Shown here: piece after piece, positions 49,333 to 56,966 of the stretch | Layout of the letters: every line of letters starts with the position of its first letter | How positions within the stretch are numbered: position 1 is the stretch's first letter | From: an uncultured Clostridia bacterium | GTDB taxonomy: Bacteria; Bacillota; Clostridia; Oscillospirales; Acutalibacteraceae | DNA length: 56,966 nucleotides | Direction: 5' to 3' | Assembly (NCBI GenBank): GCA_947652665.1 | Contig: CANTDZ010000002.1 | Coordinates: forward strand, 1 to 56,966 | Notes under the pieces: model-generated | The model's input: the letters and a program-made list of their open reading frames with translations, nothing else | The model's database searches: none | What the model was told of the DNA's origin: nothing | Position numbers and translations under genes: made by a program

Positions 49333-50532
49333 ATGCTGGAAAAAGTCTTCCATCTGCTTTCGGGGTACGCCGAGTTCTCCGTGACCGGCAACAGCGCCCG
49401 TTTTTTCAATATGACCGCCAAAAGCCACATTGGCCTGTGGGGCTACCGGCGCAGGGACGGCGTCCCGGTGGCGCGCATCAAGGCGCGGGAGTACGGTAAG
49501 CTCCGCCGCATTGGCCGGCGCAGTGAGGCGCGCACCCATCTGCTGAAAAAGCGCGGCGTGCCCTTCCAGCTCTACCGCCTGCGCAGCCGCAAAGGACTGC
49601 TGCTGGGAGCGTTCTGTGGGGCAGCGCTTTACGTGTTTCTGTCGGGTTTTTTGTGGGGGGTGTCGGTAAAGGGCACACAGCTTTTGCCGGACTCCCTCAT
49701 TTTAGAAGCCGCGTCCCATTACGGCCTGTACCAGGGCAGCCCCTTGCGGGAATTCAATCCCCGCGGCATTACCCACAGCCTTGTGGCGGAGCTTCCTGGG
49801 CTGAGCTGGGCCGGCATCACCACCGACGGCTGCTTTGCCGAAATCAGCGTGAAAGAGGCCGAACCCCAGCCGGAACCGGAGGAAGCGTCGGGCTGGTCAA
49901 ACATCGTGGCCAGCCGGGAGGGCAAAGTGGTGGCCATTCAGGCCGAAAGCGGCCGCATCGAGGTGGGGCTGGGCGAGGCGGTCGACCAGGGCCAGCTGCT
50001 GATCTCGGGCCTGTACGAGGAGGAGCAGGACCCCTGGGCCGAGCCCATCGAGCACCCCTTGCAGGTGACGGGCCCGGCCCGGGGCAGCGTGATTGCCGAG
50101 ACGTACCGCACCTTCACCGTCCAGGTGGGCAGCACGAAAAAGGAGTGGGTGGAAACTGGCGAGACGGCCAGCAGCTGGTCGCTGTATTTGCTGGGGCTGC
50201 GCATCCCGCTGGGCCTGCCGCTGCCTGCGGGGGAAGGGCGCGTCTATGAAGAGAATTCGCCCCTGGTGGCCCTGGGCACCGAGCTCCCCGTGTCCCTGGA
50301 CCGGGAGGCGCGCGTTGTGTGGGAGGAGCGCACCCGCACTCTTACCGAGGACGAACAGCGCACCCAGGCGCTTTTGAAGCTGCGGGAAGCCCAGCGGGCC
50401 GAGATTGCCCCAGGGGGCCAGGTGGTGGAGGAAGACCTGATATTCAGCTTCCCAGACGGCCAGTGCATCCTGGAAGCCCGGTGCCTTTGCCGGGAGGAGA
50501 TTGGGGTAGTCCAGGAGGTTTTGGTGGAATAG
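49333..50532 (+). CDS. yqfD: sporulation protein YqfD
   Basis: A 399-residue membrane protein with a cytoplasmic N-terminal part, one main span (about residues 88-110, GAFCGAALYVFLSGFLWGVSV) and a long extracytoplasmic domain with a beta-barrel/hairpin-like segment (SGWSNIVASREGKVVAIQAESGRIEVGLGEAVDQGQLLISG). This is the SpoIV/YqfD family, a mother-cell protein needed for efficient sporulation, paired here with YqfC. ATG 49333 follows AAGGAGGG. phoH follows after a promoter. Confidence 0.92.
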   Translation: MLEKVFHLLSGYAEFSVTGNSARFFNMTAKSHIGLWGYRRRDGVPVARIKAREYGKLRRIGRRSEARTHLLKKRGVPFQLYRLRSRKGLLLGAFCGAALYVFLSGFLWGVSVKGTQLLPDSLILEAASHYGLYQGSPLREFNPRGITHSLVAELPGLSWAGITTDGCFAEISVKEAEPQPEPEEASGWSNIVASREGKVVAIQAESGRIEVGLGEAVDQGQLLISGLYEEEQDPWAEPIEHPLQVTGPARGSVIAETYRTFTVQVGSTKKEWVETGETASSWSLYLLGLRIPLGLPLPAGEGRVYEENSPLVALGTELPVSLDREARVVWEERTRTLTEDEQRTQALLKLREAQRAEIAPGGQVVEEDLIFSFPDGQCILEARCLCREEIGVVQEVLVE

Positions 50533-50578
50533 CTCTATACTCTGAATAAATTTTGTGTACATTTCATAGGATTTTCTC

Positions 50579-50608
50579 TTGTGTATCTCTTTCGGGATGT
50601 GCTATAAT
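50579..50608 (+). promoter_or_regulatory. promoter of phoH and downstream genes
   Basis: TTGTGT (50579-50584), 18-nt spacer, TATAAT (50603-50608). It provides vegetative expression separate from the sporulation genes upstream. Confidence 0.6.
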
Positions 50609-50644
50609 GGTAAAGAAAATGGTACCTATATAAGGAGAAAATCA

Positions 50645-51604
50645 TTGGAACAAAGAATCAATTTAGACAGGCTAGAGCAGGCCGCCGAGCTTTTTGGCAG
50701 CTTTGACGGCAACATCCGGCTCATCGAGCGGGAATACGGGGTGACGGTGGTCTTCCGGGACACCGAGCTGAAGATCAGCGGGGAAGACCCGGAGATGGTC
50801 GACCGGGCGCACCGGGCCCTGCAAAGCCTTATTACGCTTATCGGCAGCGGCGAGGCCCTGACCGAACAGAACGTACGCTACTGCATCCGCATGGTGGCCG
50901 AGGACAGCGAGCAGCAGGTCCAGAAGCTGGCGGGGGACTGCATCTGCATCACCAGCAAGGGCAAGCCCATCAAGCCCAAGACCGTGGGCCAGCGCACCTA
51001 TTGCGACAATATCAAGGACAATACCATAACCATCGGCGTGGGGCCGGCGGGTACGGGCAAGACGTACCTGGCGGTAGCCATGGCTGTAACGGCTTTCCGG
51101 GCCCAGCAGGTCAACCGGATCATCCTCACCCGGCCGGCCGTGGAGGCGGGGGAGAAGCTGGGCTTTCTTCCCGGGGACCTGCAGCAGAAGGTCGATCCCT
51201 ACCTGCGCCCCCTGTACGACGCCCTTTTCGATATGCTGGGCGCCGAGACCTACCAGCGCTATGTAGAGCGCGGCAACATCGAAGTGGCGCCCCTGGCCTA
51301 TATGCGCGGACGCACCCTGGACGACAGCTTTATCATTCTGGACGAAGCCCAGAACACCACCGGCGAGCAAATGAAAATGTTCCTGACCCGATTGGGCTTT
51401 GGCTCCAAGATGGTCATCACCGGGGACGTGACCCAGATTGACCTGCCGGACGGCAAGCGCTCGGGGCTCAAAGAAGCCGTGCGGGTGCTGCGAGGGGTGG
51501 AGGATATCGCCATCTTCAAATTCACGGAAAAAGACGTGGTGCGCCATAAGCTGGTGCAGGACATCATCCGGGCCTACGAGCGCGCCGGACGGGCCAAACC
51601 CTAA
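50645..51604 (+). CDS. phoH: PhoH family ATPase/RNA helicase-like protein
   Basis: A 319-residue PhoH-like (YlaK/PhoH) ATPase: a KH-like N-terminal region with GVTVVFRDTELKISG, then Walker A GVGPAGTGKTYLAVA (about residues 135-149), LTRPAVEAGEKLGFLPGDLQ, and Walker B FIILDEAQNTT with ITGDVTQIDLP. It is thought to act in RNA metabolism with YbeY, which follows. TTG 50645 is chosen because AAGGAG lies 8 nt before it; longer readings contain the -10 region. Confidence 0.95.
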   Translation: MEQRINLDRLEQAAELFGSFDGNIRLIEREYGVTVVFRDTELKISGEDPEMVDRAHRALQSLITLIGSGEALTEQNVRYCIRMVAEDSEQQVQKLAGDCICITSKGKPIKPKTVGQRTYCDNIKDNTITIGVGPAGTGKTYLAVAMAVTAFRAQQVNRIILTRPAVEAGEKLGFLPGDLQQKVDPYLRPLYDALFDMLGAETYQRYVERGNIEVAPLAYMRGRTLDDSFIILDEAQNTTGEQMKMFLTRLGFGSKMVITGDVTQIDLPDGKRSGLKEAVRVLRGVEDIAIFKFTEKDVVRHKLVQDIIRAYERAGRAKP

Positions 51605-51628
51605 CAAAAAGGAAAGGACGAATCGCAA

Positions 51629-52126
51629 ATGGAGAAGATCAAGGTCATTATTTCCAACCGCCAGAAGCAAGTGAAGATCCCCACCGGGGTGCGGATGCTG
51701 ATCCGCCGGTGCTGCCATGCGGTGCTGCAGCTGGAAAGCTTCCCGGATTCCGCCGAGATCAGCGTCTCCTTTGTGGATAACGAGCAGATCCGGGAGATGA
51801 ACCGCCAGTACCGGGACAAGGATGCGGTCACCGATGTGCTGTCCTTCCCCATGGGCGAGAACGGGCATTACGACGTAAACCACGAGACCGGGGCCAAGAT
51901 TTTGGGCGACATCGTCCTTTCCGTGCCCCGGGCCATGGAGCAGGCCCAGCTGTACGGCCACTCGCTGGAGCGGGAGATTGGCTACCTGACGGCCCACTCC
52001 ATGCTGCACTTGCTGGGCTACGACCACGAAAACGGCGGCCTGGAGCGCGTGCGTATGCGGGAAAAGGAGGAGCTGGTCATGAGCCAGCTGGGCCTGCCCG
52101 CCAGCAGCAGCTATACCGATGCGTAA
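51629..52126 (+). CDS. ybeY: endoribonuclease YbeY (16S rRNA maturation)
   Basis: A 165-residue zinc-dependent protein of the UPF0054 family. The metal motif H-x3-H-x5-H is exact: HSMLHLLGYDH. DVLSFPMGENGHYD and ILGDIVLSVPRA are also conserved. It processes the 3' end of 16S rRNA and takes part in ribosome quality control. In B. subtilis pgpH (an HD-family c-di-AMP hydrolase) stands between phoH and ybeY; here the gap is only 24 nt. The stop overlaps dgkA by 8 nt. Confidence 0.95.
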   Translation: MEKIKVIISNRQKQVKIPTGVRMLIRRCCHAVLQLESFPDSAEISVSFVDNEQIREMNRQYRDKDAVTDVLSFPMGENGHYDVNHETGAKILGDIVLSVPRAMEQAQLYGHSLEREIGYLTAHSMLHLLGYDHENGGLERVRMREKEELVMSQLGLPASSSYTDA

Positions 52127-52490
52127 ACGCACGTTTTTTGACAGCTTCCGGGATGCCTTCCGGGGCATAGGGCGGTGCCTGAAAGCCGAGCGCAATATGC
52201 GGGTGCATTTTGCTGTGGCGGCGGCGGTGGCCGTTTTGGCGTTATGCCTAAAAGTCAGCGGGGGGGAGCTTGCCTGTCTGCTGCTGGCCATGGGCATGGT
52301 CATGGCGGCGGAGGCCATGAATACCGCCGTGGAGCGCCTGTGTGATTTCGTAGAGGAATCCCACAACGACCGCATTGGCATGATAAAGGACATAGCGGCG
52401 GGGGCCGTGCTGCTTTCCGCGATTTTTGCGGCGGCGGTGGGCGTGGTAGTTTTCCTGCCGCATTTCATAGAGCTTATACAACTTATATAA
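52119..52490 (+). CDS. dgkA: undecaprenol/diacylglycerol kinase
   Basis: A 123-residue three-span membrane kinase. SFRDAFRGIGRCLKAERNMRVHFAVAAAV and the active-site helix MVMAAEAMNTAVERLCDFVEE are diagnostic of the DgkA/UdpK family. In Firmicutes it phosphorylates undecaprenol, recycling the wall lipid carrier. The start overlaps the ybeY stop by 8 nt. cdd, often placed next, is absent; era starts 27 nt downstream. Confidence 0.94.
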   Translation: MRKRTFFDSFRDAFRGIGRCLKAERNMRVHFAVAAAVAVLALCLKVSGGELACLLLAMGMVMAAEAMNTAVERLCDFVEESHNDRIGMIKDIAAGAVLLSAIFAAAVGVVVFLPHFIELIQLI

Positions 52491-52516
52491 CGTTTAATAT
52501 AAAAAGGATGAAAATC

Positions 52517-53446
52517 ATGGAATATGAATATGACGCACGGGGGGCAGAGGGCAATTCTGCCCTTATTGCCATTGTGGGCAGGCCCAATGTGGGCAAGTCC
52601 TCTATACTGAACCGGCTTATCGGCCAGAAGATCGCCATTGTTTCCCGCAAGCCTCAGACCACCCGCACGCGCATCATGGGCGTGCTGACGGTGGAGGACG
52701 ACCAGATGGTCTTTATGGACACGCCGGGACTGTTAAAGCCGCGCAACTCGCTGGGGGATTACATGGTGAAATCCGTGACCAGCACCGTGGCCGGGGTGGA
52801 CGCCTGCCTGCTGGTGACGGAAGCCGGCGCGCCCGTCTCGAAAGCGGACGAGGAGCTTGTCAAGCGCTTTAAGGAGGCCGGGGTGCCGGCTGTCTTAGCA
52901 ATCAATAAAATAGACCTTTTGGAGGACAAGACCCGCCTCATGGCGCAGATCACGGCCTATAGCGGGCTTTACGATTTCCAGGCCGTGGTGCCTGTGTCGG
53001 CCCGGGATGGCAACGGCATGGATGCCCTGCTCACAGAGCTGCGGGGCCTGACCGTGCCCGGCGGCTGGCTCTTTGAAGAGGATATGCTCACCGACCAGCC
53101 CGAGCAAGTAATCGCGGCCGAGCTGGTGCGGGAGAAAGTCCTGCGCCTCTTAGACCAGGAGGTGCCCCACGGGGTGGCGGCGGTCACCGAGCACATGGAG
53201 GAAGCCGGGGAGACCCTGACCCTCCACGTGACCCTATACTGCGAAAAAGCCAGCCACAAGGGGATGCTCATCGGCAAGGGAGGGCAGATGCTTAAAAAGA
53301 TTGGGTCGCAGGCCCGAGCCGATTTGGAGAAATTTTTCGGCTGCAAAATCAATTTGCAGCTGTGGGTCAAAGTGAAAGAGGACTGGCGGCAGCGTCCCCA
53401 GACCCTGCAGGGCCTGGGCTTCTCCGAGCGCAATTTGGAAATGTGA
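52517..53446 (+). CDS. era: GTPase Era
   Basis: A 309-residue GTPase that binds 16S rRNA and matures the small subunit. G1 is GRPNVGKSSILN, G2 region TTRTRI, G3 DTPG, G4 NKID; the C-terminal KH domain carries the GKGGQMLKKIGSQARADLEKFFG motif. ATG 52517 is preferred (AAAAGGA 9 nt before); the ATG at 52508 lies within that site. The gene fits the era-yqzL-recO order of Firmicutes. Confidence 0.97.
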   Translation: MEYEYDARGAEGNSALIAIVGRPNVGKSSILNRLIGQKIAIVSRKPQTTRTRIMGVLTVEDDQMVFMDTPGLLKPRNSLGDYMVKSVTSTVAGVDACLLVTEAGAPVSKADEELVKRFKEAGVPAVLAINKIDLLEDKTRLMAQITAYSGLYDFQAVVPVSARDGNGMDALLTELRGLTVPGGWLFEEDMLTDQPEQVIAAELVREKVLRLLDQEVPHGVAAVTEHMEEAGETLTLHVTLYCEKASHKGMLIGKGGQMLKKIGSQARADLEKFFGCKINLQLWVKVKEDWRQRPQTLQGLGFSERNLEM

Positions 53447-53582
53447 CGGGGTACAAGCACAAACCAGGCGTGAAATGTGCCAAAGCTTGTCGAACAAAGA
53501 TATTTTTTCCTTTCATAGGAGGGCCTATCCTGCAAATACTTTTTTTGCAGAGCTTTTAAGGCTCCGGAAGGAGGATGCCTTT

Positions 53583-53765
53583 GTGGACGAGAATCAGGCG
53601 TGGGTGTGCTTTGCCCAGACAGGTAAGATTGAGGATTACATCCGGTATGCACAGATAAAGAACCGGGCGGAAGGGCCCCAGGAGGTGCATCGTGCGCAGG
53701 AAGGACAGTGTGCAGGTAAAGACCCAGGGCCTTATTATCCGGGAGCAGCCGGTGGGGGAGAGTGA
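53583..53765 (+). CDS. yqzL: YqzL-like small protein overlapping recO
   Basis: A 60-codon gene beginning at GTG 53583 with AAGGAGG 8 nt upstream. Its middle, AWVCFAQTGKIEDYIRYAQIK, matches the YqzL family pattern (W-x-x-F-x-x-T-G-x-I-x-x-Y), and the position between era and recO is where B. subtilis has yqzL. The last 74 nt overlap the start of recO in another frame, and the C-terminus (CAGKDPGPYYPGAAGGGE) looks like read-through of recO sequence, so the product is longer than usual (about 47 residues). Role unknown. Confidence 0.68.
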   Translation: MDENQAWVCFAQTGKIEDYIRYAQIKNRAEGPQEVHRAQEGQCAGKDPGPYYPGAAGGGE

Positions 53766-54441
53766 CCGCATCGTCACCGTGCTGACAAAGGACGAAGGGG
53801 TCGTGCGGGCGTTTGCCCGGCGGGCCAAGAACCTGAAAGACAGCAAACATTCCGCCACAGGACTGCTGTGCTATTCCCGTCTCAACCTGTACAAGGGGCG
53901 GGAAAAATACATAATCAACGACGCCTTCCCTCTGGAGGTGTTTTTCGGCTTGCGCAAGGATATTGTGGCGCTGGCGTTGGGACAGTATTTCTGTGAGCTT
54001 TCCGCCGAGCTGGTGCCCGAGGGCGTCGAAAGCGCGGAGTACCTGCGGCTGGTCTTAAACGCCCTGCACTTCTTGTGCGAGGGGACAAGGCCCCCGGCCC
54101 TGCTCAAGCCCATTGTGGAGCTGCGGATGCTCTCCATCTCCGGCTTCATGCCCGACCTCATCGGCTGCACCCGCTGCGGGTCTTACGAGGCCGACCCCAT
54201 GGCGTTCCAGGTAAGCGAGGCCAACATCTGCTGCAAGGACTGCGGCGGCCAGGGCCTGATGCTCTCCCCGGCGGCGCTGACGGCCATGCGGCACATCGTC
54301 TACTCGGACTTCGGGAAGATTTTTTCCTTCCAGGTATCCGAGGGCGCGGGGAAGGAGCTTTCCCGGGCGGTAGAAGCGTACACGGTGCAGGTCTTGCAGA
54401 AAAGGCCGCAGACGTTGGATTTTTATACGAGCCTCTTGTAA
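53692..54441 (+). CDS. recO: DNA repair protein RecO
   Basis: A 249-residue recombination mediator that helps load RecA. The N-terminal OB fold (KTQGLIIREQPVGESDRIVTVLTKDEG) is followed by a helical domain with a zinc site, C-x2-C ... C-x2-C (CTRCGSYEADPMAFQVSEANICCKDCGG). GTG 53692 follows AGGAGGTG and is the most likely start; a GTG six codons on is the alternative. The first 74 nt overlap the yqzL-like gene. mutS2 begins 22 nt after the stop. Confidence 0.93.
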   Translation: MRRKDSVQVKTQGLIIREQPVGESDRIVTVLTKDEGVVRAFARRAKNLKDSKHSATGLLCYSRLNLYKGREKYIINDAFPLEVFFGLRKDIVALALGQYFCELSAELVPEGVESAEYLRLVLNALHFLCEGTRPPALLKPIVELRMLSISGFMPDLIGCTRCGSYEADPMAFQVSEANICCKDCGGQGLMLSPAALTAMRHIVYSDFGKIFSFQVSEGAGKELSRAVEAYTVQVLQKRPQTLDFYTSLL

Positions 54442-54463
54442 GCAGGACATAGAAAGGACAAAC

Positions 54464-56812
54464 ATGGACAAAAATTACCGAGCCCTAGAGCTCGACAAAA
54501 TCTTAGAGATGGTGGCCAAGGAGACCACCTGTGAGGACGGCGCGGCCCTGGCCCGTTCTATCGAGCCGGTGTACACCGCCAGCGAGGCCCGCCGCCTGCT
54601 GGAGGAAACGGACGCGGCTTTCGTGCTCATGGCGAAATTCGGCGCGCCATCCTTTTACGGCATGAAGAACGTAACAAACGCCCTGCGCCGGGCTCAAGCG
54701 GGGGGCGGCCTGGGTCTGCGGGAGCTGCTGGACATTGGCGGCACCTTACGGGCTATCCGCTCCTTGCAGCAGTGGCACAGCAAAAACGCCGGGATGCACA
54801 CGGTGCTTTCGCCCCGGTTTGATATTTTGGCGCCCAACAAGGCTTTGGAGGAGAAAATCTTCACCTGCATCCAAAGCGAGGAGGAAGTGGCCGATGCGGC
54901 ATCCCCAGCGCTGGCGACTATTCGCCGCAAGATTCGCGGAGCGGCCGTGCGGGTGCGGGAGCAGCTGGACAAGCTGATCCATTCCCAAACCCACCAAAAG
55001 CATTTGCAGGAGGCCATCGTCACCCAGCGCGGGGGGCGGTATGTGGTGCCGGTCAAGGCGGAGTTTAGGGGCGAGGTGCCGGGCCTGGTGCACGACAGCT
55101 CCTCCAGCGGCGCGACGGTCTTCATCGAGCCCATGAGCGTGGTGGAGCTGAACAACGAGATACGAGTGCTGCGTTCAGACGAGCAGGAGGAGATCAGCCG
55201 CATTCTACTGGAGCTTTCGGGGGAAGCGGGAGCTTTTGCCGACCCGCTCATTGAAAGTTACAGCTATGCGGTGCAGTTGAACGTGATCTTTGCCAAAGCG
55301 CAGCTTGCCTACCGCATGAAAGCCGTCGTGCCGGAGATTGACGAGAATGGCCGCACGGAGCTTCACGCCGCCCGCCACCCGCTCATTGCCAAGGACAAGG
55401 TGGTGCCCACAGATATCACTCTGGGGCAGGATTTTGATGCCCTGATCATCACCGGCCCCAACACGGGCGGCAAGACCGTAGCCCTTAAGACCCTGGGCCT
55501 GCTGACCCTCATGGCTATGTGCGGCCTGATGGTCCCGGCGGGGGAGGGGAGTCGCGTGCCAGTGTACCGCCACATTTTGGCGGACATTGGGGACGAACAG
55601 AGCATTGAGCAGAGCCTGTCGACCTTCTCGGCGCACATGACAAATATCATCCGCATTTTGGCCGTCGCCGACGGAGACAGCCTGGTGCTTTTGGACGAGC
55701 TGGGTGCCGGCACCGACCCGGTAGAGGGCGCGGCCCTGGCCACAGCGATTATAGAGGAGCTGCGGCGAAAAGGGGTGCGTCTGGCGTGTACCACCCATTA
55801 CGCCGAGCTGAAAAGCTATGCCCTGCAGACCGACGGCGTGGAGAATGCCTGCTGTGAGTTCGACGTGGAGAGCCTGCGGCCTACGTACCGGCTGCTTATT
55901 GGCGTGCCGGGCAAGTCCAACGCTTTTGCAATTTCCCGGCGGCTGGGCATGGAAGGGCGCATCGTGGACCGGGCCGGGGAGCTGGTGAGCCAGGAAAGCA
56001 GTTCCTTTGAGCAGGTCATCGAGCGGTTGGAAGAGCGCCGCCGGGAAATGGAAAACGAGCTGGAAGCCGCCCGGAAAGCGGCCCGGCAGGCCCGGGAGAG
56101 TATGCGCCAGACCGAAGCGAAGCAGGCCGAGGCAGGGCTGCGTGCCAAGCGGGAAGTCGAGCAGGCCCGGGAAGAAGCGGCGCGCATCGTGCAGAAGACA
56201 AGGCAGCAGGCGGACGCGCTCCTCAACGAACTGGACGAGCTGCGCAGGCAGAAAAACAAGAGCCTTTCCGCCGAACAGAAAGCCAAGCTGCGCTCCGGTA
56301 TGCGCGACTTGGAGGCTTCTGCCGACCCGGTACGAAAGCAGAGCCGGGAAGATTACCAGCTTCCGCGTGAGCTGAAGCCAGGGGACACGGTGTTGATTTT
56401 TGATATTGATAAAAAAGCATCGGTTCTGGAAGCCCCCAAGGATGGCCAAGTATTGGTGCAGGCCGGGATACTCAAGACCAGGGTGCCGGTGGAAAACCTG
56501 CGCTTGATGGAGCCGGAGCGCCAAAAGATTAAGGGCCGCAGCGTCACAAAGAATGTCTCGGCGCCGGAAGCTGCTTCCAGCCTGGATTTACGCGGCATGA
56601 ACGTGGAGGAGGGCCTGATGGAAGTGGACGCTTTCCTCGACCGCGCCGCCCGTTCCCATTTGACCCAGGTAACGATCATCCACGGCAAGGGTACGGGCGT
56701 CCTGCGTGCCGCTGTCCAGAAACATCTGCGCCGGTGCCCCCAAGTCAAAGGCTTCCGGCTGGGTACCTTCGGCGAGGGCGAAAGCGGTGTTACGGTCGTG
56801 GAAATGAAGTAA
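54464..56812 (+). CDS. mutS2: endonuclease MutS2
   Basis: A 782-residue MutS2: a helical core and clamp (about 1-300), ATPase domain with Walker A GPNTGGKTVALK (about residue 330) and Walker B VLLDELGAGTDP plus THYAELK, a long coiled coil (about 515-620, Glu/Arg/Ala-rich) and a C-terminal Smr nuclease domain (about 705-782) with LDLRGMNVEEGL and IIHGKGTGVLR. It acts on recombination intermediates and, in Firmicutes, on collided ribosomes. ATG 54464 follows AGAAAGGA. About 150 nt of sequence follow before the window ends. Confidence 0.96.
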   Translation: MDKNYRALELDKILEMVAKETTCEDGAALARSIEPVYTASEARRLLEETDAAFVLMAKFGAPSFYGMKNVTNALRRAQAGGGLGLRELLDIGGTLRAIRSLQQWHSKNAGMHTVLSPRFDILAPNKALEEKIFTCIQSEEEVADAASPALATIRRKIRGAAVRVREQLDKLIHSQTHQKHLQEAIVTQRGGRYVVPVKAEFRGEVPGLVHDSSSSGATVFIEPMSVVELNNEIRVLRSDEQEEISRILLELSGEAGAFADPLIESYSYAVQLNVIFAKAQLAYRMKAVVPEIDENGRTELHAARHPLIAKDKVVPTDITLGQDFDALIITGPNTGGKTVALKTLGLLTLMAMCGLMVPAGEGSRVPVYRHILADIGDEQSIEQSLSTFSAHMTNIIRILAVADGDSLVLLDELGAGTDPVEGAALATAIIEELRRKGVRLACTTHYAELKSYALQTDGVENACCEFDVESLRPTYRLLIGVPGKSNAFAISRRLGMEGRIVDRAGELVSQESSSFEQVIERLEERRREMENELEAARKAARQARESMRQTEAKQAEAGLRAKREVEQAREEAARIVQKTRQQADALLNELDELRRQKNKSLSAEQKAKLRSGMRDLEASADPVRKQSREDYQLPRELKPGDTVLIFDIDKKASVLEAPKDGQVLVQAGILKTRVPVENLRLMEPERQKIKGRSVTKNVSAPEAASSLDLRGMNVEEGLMEVDAFLDRAARSHLTQVTIIHGKGTGVLRAAVQKHLRRCPQVKGFRLGTFGEGESGVTVVEMK

Positions 56813-56920
56813 GCTGAAAAAAATTTCAAAAATGTAGGATTGTCAAACATATTGTACAAAGAACTCATTGGGAAAAAGCCAGTTCAGTGGCCTCATCGGA
56901 AAGTTGTTAGGGCGGCGGTT

Positions 56921-56966
56921 ATGGACAGCAAGTTGTTTTTGGAAATCGGTCAGGGAGAAGAAAGAG
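56921..56966 (+). CDS. possible start of a gene cut by the window edge
   Basis: From ATG 56921 an open frame (MDSKLFLEIGQGEER) runs to the window edge. The upstream GGGCGGCGG is only a fair ribosome site. The fragment is too short to assign. The gap from 56813 to 56920 is AT-rich and holds weak -35/-10-like words but no clear gene or terminator. Confidence 0.3.
   Translation, partial: MDSKLFLEIGQGEER

Noticed and set aside
53362..53559. A 65-codon frame overlapping the end of era
   Set aside because: No ribosome site, lies mostly within era, and has no conserved features.
1..56966. CRISPR arrays, insertion sequences, prophage genes or attachment sites
   Set aside because: No regularly spaced repeat array, transposase, integrase or phage structural gene was found; repeats seen are local and accounted for above.

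Overview
The window looks like a chromosomal segment of a GC-rich, spore-forming member of the Clostridia, most like an Oscillospirales/Ruminococcaceae-type gut Firmicute. The sporulation genes ylbJ, yqfC and yqfD, the Firmicutes-type cluster yqfC-yqfD-phoH-ybeY-dgkA-era-yqzL-recO, strong AGGAGG-type ribosome binding sites, frequent TTG and GTG starts, and sigma-A promoters of the form TTGACA-N17-TATAAT all point that way. No prophage, insertion sequence or CRISPR array is visible; this is mostly ordinary chromosome.

Layout. 1-3302: 3' part of a tRNA-Ser gene, a pyrophosphatase-like protein, three tandem Nudix hydrolases and asnS. 3303-5800: a 93-nt palindrome, two small proteins, a RelB-like antitoxin with a PIN toxin, a SLOG-domain protein and a DUF1292 protein. 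5919-6380: a strong promoter, about 430 nt of non-coding DNA with nested hairpins, and a terminator (candidate ncRNA). 6430-16355: HD protein, GPH sugar permease, GtrA, two LCP proteins, a sugar nucleotidyltransferase and a 1349-aa RND exporter carrying a coiled-coil insertion of about 300 residues. 16395-18922: a three-gene ABC-2 exporter behind a structured leader. 18957-26364 (minus strand): mntP, glgP, malQ, a degenerate Fic protein and two tandem esterases.

26422-28337: a GATase-like hydrolase, then 27167-27524, which I consider the most interesting locus. It has a 27-residue hydrophobic peptide gene on the minus strand with a strong promoter and structured leader, opposed on the plus strand by another strong promoter, with a shared hairpin flanked by 11-bp direct repeats and a terminator at each end. 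This is the architecture of a type I toxin-antitoxin locus. A protein with an HExxH motif follows, read from a divergent promoter.

28404-41276: ilvE, a second candidate small RNA, a UPF0104-type membrane protein, a BlaI-like regulator, a polar amino-acid ABC transporter with a truncated duplicate of its binding-protein gene, gapdh, a nucleotidyltransferase, an MGMT-type protein, a DUF3267 protein, a flavin-binding split-barrel protein and a ribose/galactofuranose-type ABC transporter. 41306-47850: two exported proteins built from the same repeated domain, class II aldolase, GNAT, manA and a zinc-ribbon/pseudokinase/PASTA membrane protein. 47886-56812: ylbJ (minus strand) and the sporulation/ribosome-biogenesis/repair cluster ending in mutS2.

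Functionally the segment combines central sugar metabolism (GAPDH, aldolase, ManA, GlgP, MalQ, sugar uptake), envelope functions (LCP, GtrA, exporters, PASTA protein), sporulation and housekeeping RNA/DNA functions. All identifications come from reading motifs by eye; no database search was run.
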